Shown here in pieces: positions 28,657-38,650 of a stretch of 64,000 nucleotides of DNA. The stretch's first letter is position 1, and each line of letters starts with the position of its first letter. Origin of the DNA: Bacteroidia bacterium (GTDB taxonomy: Bacteria; Bacteroidota; Bacteroidia; Bacteroidales; Prolixibacteraceae); NCBI GenBank assembly GCA_026391315.1, contig JAPLDT010000045.1, positions 1 to 64,000 on the forward strand, given 5' to 3'. Under the pieces are notes generated by a model that did no database searches, had not been told where the DNA came from, and saw only the letters and a list, made by a program, of their open reading frames with translations. The position numbers and the translations under genes were made by a program.

Positions 28657-31095
28657 ACGCGTTTGTCCCGAAGTTTCGGGATGCTAATTTTCAAGAAATA
28701 TTTCTCCACCAACTCCACCAATTCATCTTTCTTAACGGGCTTAGAGATATAATCATTACATCCGGATTCAATGGCTTTTTGCCGGTCATCAACCAAGCCA
28801 AATGCTGTTTGTGCTATAATGACCACTTTTTTATTGAACTGCCTGATTTGTCTTGTTACTTCATACCCGTTTGAATTGGGCATTTTAATATCCATCAAAA
28901 TCAGATCGATGTCAGGGTTTTTTCGGCTCGCGTTCACAGCTTCCTCTCCTGTTCTTGCGTGTAGTATTTCTTTGCAAAATGATTTGATCACTTTTCTGAG
29001 AAACAGTTCCGACATCTCATCGTCTTCTACAATCAATATTTTCAGTCCCGAAACTTTGGGACTAATAGGATTCATTGTACTGTCAGAAGAAATAACATTT
29101 TCAATGCTGGATTGTTCATCTGGCTTGACATTATAAGGAATAGTGAAATAAAATGTTGAGCCTTTCTCTCCGGATTTACATTCAGGATTACTTTCTACCC
29201 ATATTTTACATCCCAGCATTTCTACATAAGCTTTCGCAATGGAGAGGCCCAATCCCGCGCCCTCAAATTGCCTGGTATTTGAAAAATCAGCTTGTAGAAA
29301 TCGTTCAAATATGGCTTCCTGTCTATCTAAAGGAATTCCGATACCGGTATCTTTTACAGAAAACTCTAGTTCGACAGGCTCACCAATCGAGTCTCCCGGT
29401 ATATAACCCAGGTGTGCCTTGTCTCTGAATTTAATGCCAAGCTCAACGGATCCTGCTTCTGTAAATTTTATTGCATTGCCTATCAAAATAGAAAGTATGG
29501 TATTCAGTTTTGTACTATCTGTAGATATGGACTTTACATCGTTCGGTAAATAGTTGTTGATGGTTAATTCCAGCCCCCGGCTGTCAGCATCGGTCTTAAA
29601 CTTGTTGAACAAATCGTTAGTCAGCATTTTGATGTTGGTTTCTGATACTGTTAGTTTCATTTGTCCGGTCTGAATCTGCGACATTTCAACAATGTCGTTG
29701 ATGGTATTTATTAGCCGGGAGGCACTTTTATTGATAATGCTGATATACTCGTCCCTTTCTGTTCCTGTCAGGTCAAAGTCTTGTATTATCGACAGAAACC
29801 CTAGAATACCGTTAAACGGGGTTCGTATTTCGTGAGAGATGTTATTCAGAAAAGCTGTTTTAAGCCGGTTACTCTCCTCGGCCTTTTCTTTGGCAATGAG
29901 TAATTCCTGTTCTGCCTTTTTGCGCTGGGTGATGTCGCGCTGTATCCCCAGAAAGCCAATAATATTCTTTTCTTCGTCAATTATAGGGGTAGCAGAGCCA
30001 TCTATGGTAAGCAGGGTTCCATCCTTTCTTTTATTAATTAATTCCCCTTTAACCTCATTCCCATTTACCAAGGTTTGCCAAAAATATTCATATACCAATT
30101 TATCTGATACTCCACTCTTGATAATACGTGGAGTCTTTTTACCAACAATCTCATCAGATGAAAAGCCGTATAGGGAGGTGAATGCGGGATTGACGAAAGT
30201 GAAAATTCCTTCCCGATCGGTAAGAAATATAGCTTCCCCTGAATTATAAATTGCTTTTTTCAGTTTGACCAGTGCCTCTTCTGCCCGCTTACGATCGGTG
30301 ATATCGCGGACGGATTCAATACTTCCCATGCGCTCACCACAGACATTAAAGAGTGGCGCGCCTAATACCGAAATAAAAGCGCCTTTGCCATTGTACAATT
30401 CTGGTGCAAATATTTCAGCATGCAACGAAAGCCCTTTCCTGCTAACATTGCTGTATCTGGCATTTAGTTCTTCATCGTTATTATCAATGAGATCCAGAAA
30501 TATATTCTGCCGCTTGCCATAAAATGGAATTGCGTAGGCATGATCCCCTTTGCCGATCATATCTTGCTTTTGCACTCCTGTCATTTCTTCTATGGCCTTG
30601 TTCCAGGCTATAACTTTCTTTTCGTTGTCAACAACGAAGGTAGCATCGGGCAGAAAATCAATAATATCCAGAAGTCGTTGATGTGATTCTGTTAATGCTT
30701 CTTCAGCCAGCTTACGGCCGGTAATGTCATGAATTAAAACATGGCGCGCATTCCTGTCATTAAATAACACCAAATGTGATGTAATCTCAACAAATATGAT
30801 CTCTCCATTTTTTTTGATATGTCTCCACGTACCTGCCAACAAGCGCAGGTATGTCTTCAGCGGGGCGAATATCTTTTATTGTCATTGACAGAAATTCCTC
30901 TTTTGAATAACCGTAGTGATTTATTGCCACCTGGTTTACTTCGAGAAAAGCAAGGGTTTCAAGGTCGTAAATCCACATGGGTTGTGGGTTATTGGCAAAC
31001 AGAGAGCGGTATTTATTTTCACTTTCTTCTAAAGCTCCTTCAATCTGCTTTCGGTCAATGAATTCAGACTTTCCCCTTTCATCGTTGTTTCCCAT
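28653..31095 (-). pseudogene. Multi-PAS hybrid histidine kinase with receiver domain, split by a frameshift near 30830
   Basis: 31095-30787 reads ...KDIRPAEDIPALVGRYVETYQ; overlapping frame continues LLAGTWRHIKKNGEIIFVEITSHLV (canonical PAS continuation), then HisKA, HATPase, REC. Confidence 0.85.
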
Positions 31096-31566
31096 AATAG
31101 TTATATAATTGGAAGAACTCAGTATTTCAAAAAAGATCGTATTAAGAGAAAAATAGTATATTTAAACATGTTAAAAATCAGTAATTTATGAAATTACCAC
31201 ATAATTTTTATCCTATAAATGCCATATGTAACATTGGATATTACATTAGGTTTTTAACTATTGGACAACTTCATTTGTAAAAAGTTACAATTTATTTAGT
31301 AATTTTTTTTGGGGGAGTATTCTTAGGAAATAGAAGATGGATAAGTTTCCAGCATCTTGTAAGATTTAATACAAGTTGAGAATGACCACCCTTTACTAAA
31401 CTGCATGATTTAGAATTAGAATTCTCGGCAAAATATTGATAAGTTTGAATTTAATATTTTGCAATGAAATGAGCATGAGCTTAGCCCATAAAAGAAGATG
31501 TAAATGCTTTTTGCGAGTTCCATACGTACGATTTGATATTCAATTTTCTAACAATGATATTAACGT

Positions 31567-32089
31567 ATGAATCTGCCTCCAAATATCAAAAGCATCGCAA
31601 ACCTTTCGCCACAGGCGGAGGAAAATCTGAGCGCCGTTTTTCAAAGGGATGAATTTCCCAAAGGGCACCTGCTCTTCAGCCAAGGCGAGGTATGCCGGCA
31701 TATTTTCCAGTGGGAAGGAGATTACTGCCTGGTTCTTTGCCGAAAACAGTTTCCTAACCGCACACGACAGTTTTTATCAGCGCAAAGCTTCTCCAAGCTA
31801 CTGCGAATTGCTGGAGGATTCGGTGGTTTATTCGCTCAAATACACCGATATGGAAGCTATGCTAAATGAAAACCATGACCTGGCCAAATTCGCCTTTCAC
31901 GCAGTGTTTGAACTGGCCAAAAAATTGACGGAGTTCATCAACGGTATCAAATTTCAGAGCGCGGAAGAGCGCTACAATGCGTTGATGCACAATTATCCCA
32001 ATATTTTTCAAAGGGCCAGGCTGGGCCATATTGCCTCCTTCCTTGGGATCACGCAGGAGACACTGAGCAGGATCAGGGCGGGGAGATGA
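31567..32089 (+). pseudogene. Crp/Fnr family regulator, frameshifted
   Basis: Frame 1 LLFSQGEVCRHIF, then frame 2 KEITAWFFAENSFLTAHDSFYQRKASPSYCELLEDSVVYSLKYTDMEAML...HIASFLGITQETLSRIRAGR. Confidence 0.85.
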
Positions 32090-32110
32090 GTATTGAAAAG
32101 ATGAGAAGAG

Positions 32111-32139
32111 TGGACGACTGGGACGACTGGGACGAGTGG
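32111..32139. repeat. 9-bp tandem repeat (GGACGACTG)
   Basis: tGGACGACTGGGACGACTGGGACGAGTGG. Confidence 0.7.
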
Positions 32140-32361
32140 ATAACTAGGACGAGTCAAGGATTACTGAAAATGGAGGAGGGACTTATGGACTGGGAGACTA
32201 GGGGACTAAGGGAATGATGAGAGACCACCGTCCGCGGTAGCATGTAAGAAAAGAAGCTATACCCGTTTCGGGCGGAATGGCGCGGATATGGAGAGATAAT
32301 AACATAAGATCGGTTCATGAGCGAAGTGGTTCCTGAGCCTGTCAATTTTATAATTCATTTT

Positions 32362-32375
32362 TTGACATAGATCAA
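32362..32375. promoter_or_regulatory. Fnr-box-like site TTGACATAGATCAA
   Basis: One mismatch to TTGATNNNNATCAA; about 75 nt upstream of the 32451 gene. Confidence 0.4.
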
Positions 32376-32450
32376 AAATTAATTCGGAGCGGCTTGGTTT
32401 CTTTGCATCATCAATAGTGATGCAAAGCGAGTTCAAGAAATTTTAAAATC

Positions 32451-33062
32451 ATGACATCAATCCGTTCCATTCTTTTAGCCTTTGTGCTTATTTTACTTAC
32501 AGCTGGGCTGTACGCCCAAAATCAATTTGGTATTCGACAGGGAGCGGCGGTTACGACCCTCTCCATGAAGGGAGACCTGCTCGACAACACCAATGTGACA
32601 TATTCTTATGTTGCCTCCGCTTTTTATGACCTGCAATTGAATAAATCATTTGCTATTCAGCCCGAAATCAACTATATCCGAAAGGGCCGTTACAACGAAA
32701 CCTCTCAGCTGAATATTTCCAATCCGACCGATTTTATGCTTCATTATGTGCAGGTTCCGGTACTTCTGCAGTTCCGCGACGCAAAAACACTGGAGCAATC
32801 AGGATCTTGTTTTTACATCAATGCGGGTCCTTATGCTGCTTTTGTAGTCGGCAACCAGACTCGTCCATCCAACTCCGCACTGGTTACGGAGAGCAATAAA
32901 ACCGACTGGGGCGCCACATTTGGGATTGGTTACCAGACACCAATTTTCAGGAAAGGGATCCGTTTCGACCTCAGGTATGATATGGGACTCTCGTCAATTG
33001 CCAACCAACCTGCCGATTACCATACGAAAGCATTGAGCCTTACAGTCGGGATCGCTTTGTAG
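32451..33062 (+). CDS. Porin-family outer membrane beta-barrel protein
   Basis: Signal peptide, QFGIRQGAAVTTLSMKGD, alternating amphipathic strands, KSFAIQPEINYIRKG. Confidence 0.85.
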   Translation: MTSIRSILLAFVLILLTAGLYAQNQFGIRQGAAVTTLSMKGDLLDNTNVTYSYVASAFYDLQLNKSFAIQPEINYIRKGRYNETSQLNISNPTDFMLHYVQVPVLLQFRDAKTLEQSGSCFYINAGPYAAFVVGNQTRPSNSALVTESNKTDWGATFGIGYQTPIFRKGIRFDLRYDMGLSSIANQPADYHTKALSLTVGIAL

Positions 33063-33090
33063 CATGAACGGGCTGGCTCAATAGCAGGTT

Positions 33091-33534
33091 TCATATTGAA
33101 TACCCCGAGAAATCGCCCTCCTCGAGATCTACCAGGTCAGATAGCTTGGTCTGCTCAAGTTTCTGATAGGTGTAATCACGAATATCCTTGAATACAGATT
33201 TTATTTTACAGGTCCTTTCATCCGTGCAAAATTCGCAGGGTTGGTAGGCTTTTTCCGACACACAATAAAGCAAGGCTATGGTGCCCTTAAAATACCTGAC
33301 AATTTGAGCCAGATTGATCTCCTTTGGTTGTTTGATCAAGAAATATCCTCCGTTTTTACCTAGTTTACTTCCCAGGAAGCCATTCTTTTTAAGTTCCAAT
33401 AGAATATTCTCAAGAAAGCGGATAGGAAGATTTTCTGCTTTTGCGATATCACTGATTAAAACCACCCCTTTCCCATATTTACCGGCAAGGTGTTTCATCG
33501 CCAAGATGGCATATTTGGTTTTCTTAGACAGCAT
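33091..33534 (-). CDS. Rrf2 family transcriptional regulator
   Basis: MLSKKTKYAILAMKHLAGKYGKG, RFLENILLELKKNGFLGSKLGKNGGYFL, Cys cluster CVSEKAYQPCEFCTDERTC. Confidence 0.92.
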   Translation of the reverse strand: MLSKKTKYAILAMKHLAGKYGKGVVLISDIAKAENLPIRFLENILLELKKNGFLGSKLGKNGGYFLIKQPKEINLAQIVRYFKGTIALLYCVSEKAYQPCEFCTDERTCKIKSVFKDIRDYTYQKLEQTKLSDLVDLEEGDFSGYSI

Positions 33535-33535
33535 A

Positions 33536-34234
33536 TTATCCCAGTTTACTGATTTGTTTCAGATCATCATAATTGCAAATGGTTATTTTTTTCCCTTCGA
33601 GCTGCAAAAGGCCCTCTTTTTTGAACCTGCTGAGTGTCGAGATCACATTTTCGTGCGAGCATGCAGCGAATTCAGCTAATTCCTTGCGACTAAGGTTAAA
33701 CTCGTAAGGCGAATCTTTGTAAACGTGGTCCCAAAGGTAGAGTAGAATATTGGCAATACGACCGTTCACCTGGTTATGCGCAAGACTGATAAAATTAAAG
33801 ATAGAGTGTTGAAACATGTTCAGGGCACTCTCGCAAAGGGCCATCAGATAATTGGGATTATTCATGGAAGCCTGCTTGATGGTGTCAAAATCAATAAAGC
33901 AGATCTCACATTCCTCAACTGCCACAATGGAAAATATATTGGTGGCCTTGAAGAACAGGTTTGCCCCACCCAATAATTTCGGCCCTTTGGTAACCGTCAT
34001 GATGTAGGTTTTTCCGGTTTCATATTCGTACGTATATTTTACGATTCCCTTGTGGAGAAAAATCAAACTGCCGGCCTTGCCTCCTTGCTTAAAAACGGTC
34101 TCGCCCTTTGTAAATTTTACCTGAACCGATTGATTACGAATAACTTCAAATTCGTCTTCACTCAAAAGCAGACAACTTAATGACTTGAAGACACAAGCAT
34201 TACAATCATACAATTGTTTCGTTTCGTCGTGCAT
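33536..34234 (-). CDS. Crp/Fnr family regulator with N-terminal Cys motif
   Basis: CNACVFKSLSC N-terminus, cNMP-binding fold, HTH LSRKELAEFAACSHENVISTLSRFKKEGLL. Confidence 0.92.
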   Translation of the reverse strand: MHDETKQLYDCNACVFKSLSCLLLSEDEFEVIRNQSVQVKFTKGETVFKQGGKAGSLIFLHKGIVKYTYEYETGKTYIMTVTKGPKLLGGANLFFKATNIFSIVAVEECEICFIDFDTIKQASMNNPNYLMALCESALNMFQHSIFNFISLAHNQVNGRIANILLYLWDHVYKDSPYEFNLSRKELAEFAACSHENVISTLSRFKKEGLLQLEGKKITICNYDDLKQISKLG

Positions 34235-34489
34235 AGCTAAGATTTTCTAACTGTTGGGCTTAAATATTTCATGTTTCAACATCGAATATCCCACACAAAT
34301 GTACACTTAATTGGTAGACATTGTGCCTATTTTTGTAAAATCTTATTGGCTGGATTTTCAGGAATACGGCATGAGCAAAAATTTAATTAATAAAACAGGT
34401 CATATCTATGATTGTGACGAAGGTCGGAATAATTGTTATGGCGGTTCTCCCAGATGTTTGGGAGTAACCAGAAAACAAAATTAGAACAG

Positions 34490-35878
34490 ATGAAGAAGAT
34501 ATTTTCTTTGATAGCGTTACTCCTTATTGTCAAAATGTCGTCGGCTCAGACATCCAATGACATTTTAAACCTTTTGACTGCAAACCATGCCATTACCCAA
34601 GACCAAGCGGATTCGCTCAGGGCGGAGTTTGCTATCCGGCAACAGGCTACCCTGTCCGATAAGCGTTTACGCATAGACTTTGAATTTCGCCCAAGAACGG
34701 AGTACCGGAACGGGTATAGCCAAATACCCAATGATACCACTACCGGAACTTTTTTCACGAATCAACGGACGAGGTTGGGATTCAATTTCATATGGGACAA
34801 CCGGATTGCCCTTCAACTTACCGTGCAGGATGCCAGGGTTTGGGGAGGTGTAGATCCAAGGTCTCAGGCTGGAACTATAAGCCTTTTCGAGGCTTATGCC
34901 GAGCCAACCTTGTTCCCCGGCCTGTCTCTCCGTATTGGGCGGCAACGGTTGATTTATGACAACCAGCGCCTTTTTGCCGAGAATGACTGGAGGGCAACCG
35001 GTACATCACACGATGCGCTGACATTTAAATATGCAGGTTTAAAATTGACAACTGATCTTGTTTTGGCGTTCAACCAAACCAGTGAGCGGCTTTTTGGAAC
35101 TGGGTATTATCCTTCCGGATGGAGCAATTATAAGTTTCTGACCATGCATTTCCTGAAGTATAATCTGAGCAAAAATGTCGTTTTGACCTTGATGCAGAGT
35201 GCAGATGGTTATCAGGTGACCGGCAAGGATGAAAAAATCAACTACAGGTTTACCAACGGGGGCAGGTTGGAGTACACAAGTGGCGCCTGGTACGCCACAG
35301 TAAGCGGTTATTACCAGTGGGGACATAACAAAAGCGGCCAAAAGCTTGATGCATGGTATCTCCAGCCTGAGGTAAAATATGTAGCGCCATTTGACCTGAC
35401 CGTCCGTGCAGGCGCTGAAATATTTAGTGGTGGCAACACACAGGTAACCAATGGTACAGACAAATCATTTGTGCCGCTGTACGGTGTTGTTCACAGGTTC
35501 AATGGAACCATGGACCTGATCGGGACTTTCCCCACCGATCTGGGCAACGCAGGTTTAATCAACCCTTATCTGTTCCTGATTAAGAATCTTGGAAAGAAGG
35601 TTGAACTCCGAAGTGATTTTCATACCTTCTCGAACAAAGAGACCTACTACAAGGCAGGCAAAGCTTATGACAGCTATCTCGGTTTTGAGAATGACTGGAC
35701 ACTAACCTACAAACCCAATAGTTTTACCAATCTCCTGGTCGGAGTTTCCTGGGCGGACGTAACAAACACATTTGCAACCATCAAGAAATCAGGCCCTGGA
35801 GCATCAGGTCATACTCCCTTCTGGAGCTTTGTTTCTGTAAGCTTTAAACCGCAGGTGCTCAATTACTTGTTTAAATAA
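34490..35878 (+). CDS. Alginate-export-family outer membrane porin
   Basis: Signal peptide MKKIFSLIALLLIVKMSSAQ; FEFRPRTEYRNGY, TNQRTRLGFNF, LRIGRQRLIYDNQRLFAENDWRATGTSHDAL. Confidence 0.85.
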   Translation: MKKIFSLIALLLIVKMSSAQTSNDILNLLTANHAITQDQADSLRAEFAIRQQATLSDKRLRIDFEFRPRTEYRNGYSQIPNDTTTGTFFTNQRTRLGFNFIWDNRIALQLTVQDARVWGGVDPRSQAGTISLFEAYAEPTLFPGLSLRIGRQRLIYDNQRLFAENDWRATGTSHDALTFKYAGLKLTTDLVLAFNQTSERLFGTGYYPSGWSNYKFLTMHFLKYNLSKNVVLTLMQSADGYQVTGKDEKINYRFTNGGRLEYTSGAWYATVSGYYQWGHNKSGQKLDAWYLQPEVKYVAPFDLTVRAGAEIFSGGNTQVTNGTDKSFVPLYGVVHRFNGTMDLIGTFPTDLGNAGLINPYLFLIKNLGKKVELRSDFHTFSNKETYYKAGKAYDSYLGFENDWTLTYKPNSFTNLLVGVSWADVTNTFATIKKSGPGASGHTPFWSFVSVSFKPQVLNYLFK

Positions 35879-35898
35879 TCATGCCAAAAAATTCAGCT

Positions 35899-36849
35899 AT
35901 GTTGAAAAAATCGTTCTGTTTTGTATTCGTTTTTCTATTAATCTTTTCGAAAGAATATATACTCCATGCCCAGCAAAAGTTGGAAGGAAGAATTACCTTA
36001 TCCGGTGCATTTGCACTCTATCCCATGGCTGTCAAATGGGCCGAAGAATTCAAAAAACTGCATCCTGACGTAACAATTGATATTTCGGCAGGTGGAGCAG
36101 GAAAAGGAATAACTGATGCTTTGGGCGGAATGGTTGATCTCGGCATGGTTTCGCGCGAGATATATCCTGAAGAGACCAAAAAAGGGGCTTATCCTTTTGC
36201 TGTTGCCAAGGATGCGGTGGTGCCCGTTGTCAGCGCTGCCAATCCAATTTTGCAGGAGTTGTTGAAGAAGGGGCTTAAAAAGGAAGCCGGAAACCACATC
36301 TGGATCACCGGTCAATTCAAAACCTGGAACCAGGTTGTCAAAACTTCTTCCAATGCCCCGTTGAGGGTATATACCAGGTCTGACGCCTGCGGAGCGGCAG
36401 AAGTTTGGGCAAAGTATTTTGGAAAGAAACAGGAAGACCTTCTTGGAAGCGGGGTTTTCGGCGATCCAGGTCTGGCGCTGGCTGTTAAAAAGGATCCCCT
36501 TGGTATTGGGTTTAACAACATCGGTTATGCTTATGACCATACCACCAAAAGGCAGGTATCGGGTATCAGGGTGTTGCCCCTTGATATTAACAATAACGGG
36601 GTAATAGATCCAGAAGAGAATTTTTACGACACAATGGATCAGCTGATTAATGCCATTGCCACAGGAAAGTATCCTTCCCCTCCTGCCAGGGAACTTTACC
36701 TGGTTTCAAAATCAATTCCTCAGAAAAAAATTGTTGCAGAGTTTGTCAGGTGGATCCTCTCTGACGGACAAAAGTATGTTTATGAAACCGGGTACATTGC
36801 CCTTCCCAAAGAAAGGTTGGCATTGGAAACCAAAAAGCTAGGCTTGTGA
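35899..36849 (+). CDS. PstS-like ABC transporter substrate-binding protein
   Basis: SGAFALYPMAVKWAEEFKKLHPDVTIDISAGGAGKGITDALGGMVDLGMVSREI; followed by pstCAB-like genes. Confidence 0.85.
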   Translation: MLKKSFCFVFVFLLIFSKEYILHAQQKLEGRITLSGAFALYPMAVKWAEEFKKLHPDVTIDISAGGAGKGITDALGGMVDLGMVSREIYPEETKKGAYPFAVAKDAVVPVVSAANPILQELLKKGLKKEAGNHIWITGQFKTWNQVVKTSSNAPLRVYTRSDACGAAEVWAKYFGKKQEDLLGSGVFGDPGLALAVKKDPLGIGFNNIGYAYDHTTKRQVSGIRVLPLDINNNGVIDPEENFYDTMDQLINAIATGKYPSPPARELYLVSKSIPQKKIVAEFVRWILSDGQKYVYETGYIALPKERLALETKKLGL

Positions 36850-36910
36850 TAATTATTCTGTTTTGGTAGGTGGAAAATAATTAACCCTGATATTATCGAT
36901 ATGATTTAAT

Positions 36911-37807
36911 ATGTTGAAAAAAAGATTATTAAAGGATAAAATTGCCCGGCAAATAATGCTGGGCATTACCGTTTTTGGCCTGTTGGTGCTGCTGGTGATC
37001 TCGGTAGGCCTGCTGTACAAATCAATGCCGGTTATCAAAGAGCAATCGCTCTATGATCTTTTGTTCACGAGCAGCTGGAAACCATCCAAAGATCATTTCG
37101 GTTTTCTGACCTTTATATTGAGCACCCTCAGGGTTACCTTCATTGCCATCCTCATTGCAGTGCCTTTGTCGCTGTTATCGGCCATCTACCTGAGCGAATA
37201 TGCCTCTGAACGGACTAAAAAAATGCTCAGTCCCGGAATTGATCTGTTGTCAGGTATTCCTCCTGTGATATATGGCGTATGGGGAACCTTGGTTGTCGTG
37301 CCTTGGATATCAGATCATTTGGCGCCGCATTTTGTTGATTTTTCAACAGGGTATAGCGTACTCGCCGGAGGAATTGTTTTGGCAATTATGATTATACCAC
37401 TTATAATCAGTATTATAATTGAAGTCTTTGCGGCTGTTCCACAAGAGCTGAGAGAAGTTTCGCTTTCGGTTGGGGCTACCAAATGGCAGACCATTAAGCG
37501 GGTATTGTTGCTGAAATCCCTACCAGGAGTACTGGCAGCTGTCATTCTTGCTATCTCTAGGGCCTTTGGGGAAACCATTGCCGTATTGATGGTATGCGGC
37601 AATTTTACGGAGATTCCAAAGTCGGTTTTTGACGCCTGTTATCCCCTGCCGGCACTAATTGCAAACAACTATGGGGAGATGATGTCGCTTCCAAATTACG
37701 AATCGGCGTTGATGTTTGCCGCACTGTTGCTCTTTGTCATCATCATTTTGTTTAATGCCGGTTCCAGGCTGATTCTGAACCATATCACACAACGTTATCA
37801 ATTATGA
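36911..37807 (+). CDS. pstC: Phosphate-type ABC transporter permease PstC
   Basis: GIPPVIYGVWGTLVVVP, EAA-loop VPQELREVSLSVGATKWQTI, ISRAFGETIAVLMVCGN. Confidence 0.9.
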   Translation: MLKKRLLKDKIARQIMLGITVFGLLVLLVISVGLLYKSMPVIKEQSLYDLLFTSSWKPSKDHFGFLTFILSTLRVTFIAILIAVPLSLLSAIYLSEYASERTKKMLSPGIDLLSGIPPVIYGVWGTLVVVPWISDHLAPHFVDFSTGYSVLAGGIVLAIMIIPLIISIIIEVFAAVPQELREVSLSVGATKWQTIKRVLLLKSLPGVLAAVILAISRAFGETIAVLMVCGNFTEIPKSVFDACYPLPALIANNYGEMMSLPNYESALMFAALLLFVIIILFNAGSRLILNHITQRYQL

Positions 37808-38643
37808 GAAAACTGGAAGAACAAATCATGAAAGCACTGATGCTACTGGCTTCAGCTATCATCATGCTGATTCTTGGTTTTATCCTGTGGAAAATTATCT
37901 CCAAAGGTTTGCCATCTCTCAACTGGGACATGGTTACCAAAACCCCTTCGGGAGGTTTCTATCTCGGGAAAGAGGGAGGGATACTGAATGCCATCATGGG
38001 ATCCCTGATGCTAATTACCTGTTCGGTGGTGATCAGCATCTTGTTAAGCCTGCCAGTGGCGCTCTATATCAATTTTATTTTGCACAGGAAATCCAGGGCT
38101 TCTGGGATTATCCGGTTTGCCTTTGATATCATGTTTGGTATCCCTTCCATTGTGTATGGGGCATTCGGTTTTATGGTCATGATGTATCTCGGACTTCAGG
38201 CATCCCTGCTTGGAGGGATCATTGCGGTCTCGCTTCTGATCATGCCAATCATGGTTCGATCCATCGATGAGGTGGCAGGTCAGGTGCCGCGCGAATTACT
38301 GGAAGCCACCCTTTCTTTGGGCGCCACGCGCTATGAGATGGTTAAAATCGCAGCCAGGCAAATTACGCCGGGCATAACAACCGCGATCCTCTTGTCGGTA
38401 GGCAGGGGCATTGGTGATGCTGCCACAGTGATGCTCACTGCCGGTTTTACGGACAGTATTCCGACCTCCCTCTTGCAACCGGCGGCAACATTGCCGCTTG
38501 CCATATTTTTTCAGTTAAGCAGCCCGGTCGAAGAGGTTCAAAACAGGGCCTATTCTTCAGCGCTCATCCTAACAATCATCATTCTGATCCTCAGCTTTAC
38601 CACCAGATATATCAGCAGAAAAATGTCCGGATCTAAAATTTAA
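37804..38643 (+). CDS. pstA: Phosphate-type ABC transporter permease PstA
   Basis: GIPSIVYGAFGFMVMM, VPRELLEATLSLGATRYEMV, GRGIGDAATVMLTAG; 4-nt overlap with pstC. Confidence 0.9.
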   Translation: MRKLEEQIMKALMLLASAIIMLILGFILWKIISKGLPSLNWDMVTKTPSGGFYLGKEGGILNAIMGSLMLITCSVVISILLSLPVALYINFILHRKSRASGIIRFAFDIMFGIPSIVYGAFGFMVMMYLGLQASLLGGIIAVSLLIMPIMVRSIDEVAGQVPRELLEATLSLGATRYEMVKIAARQITPGITTAILLSVGRGIGDAATVMLTAGFTDSIPTSLLQPAATLPLAIFFQLSSPVEEVQNRAYSSALILTIIILILSFTTRYISRKMSGSKI

Positions 38644-38650
38644 ACCACCC

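Noticed and set aside
28653-30842. ORF-track start 'MLAGTW' as a true N-terminus
   Set aside because: It is an alternative TTG codon inside a PAS domain whose upstream half lies in the adjacent frame
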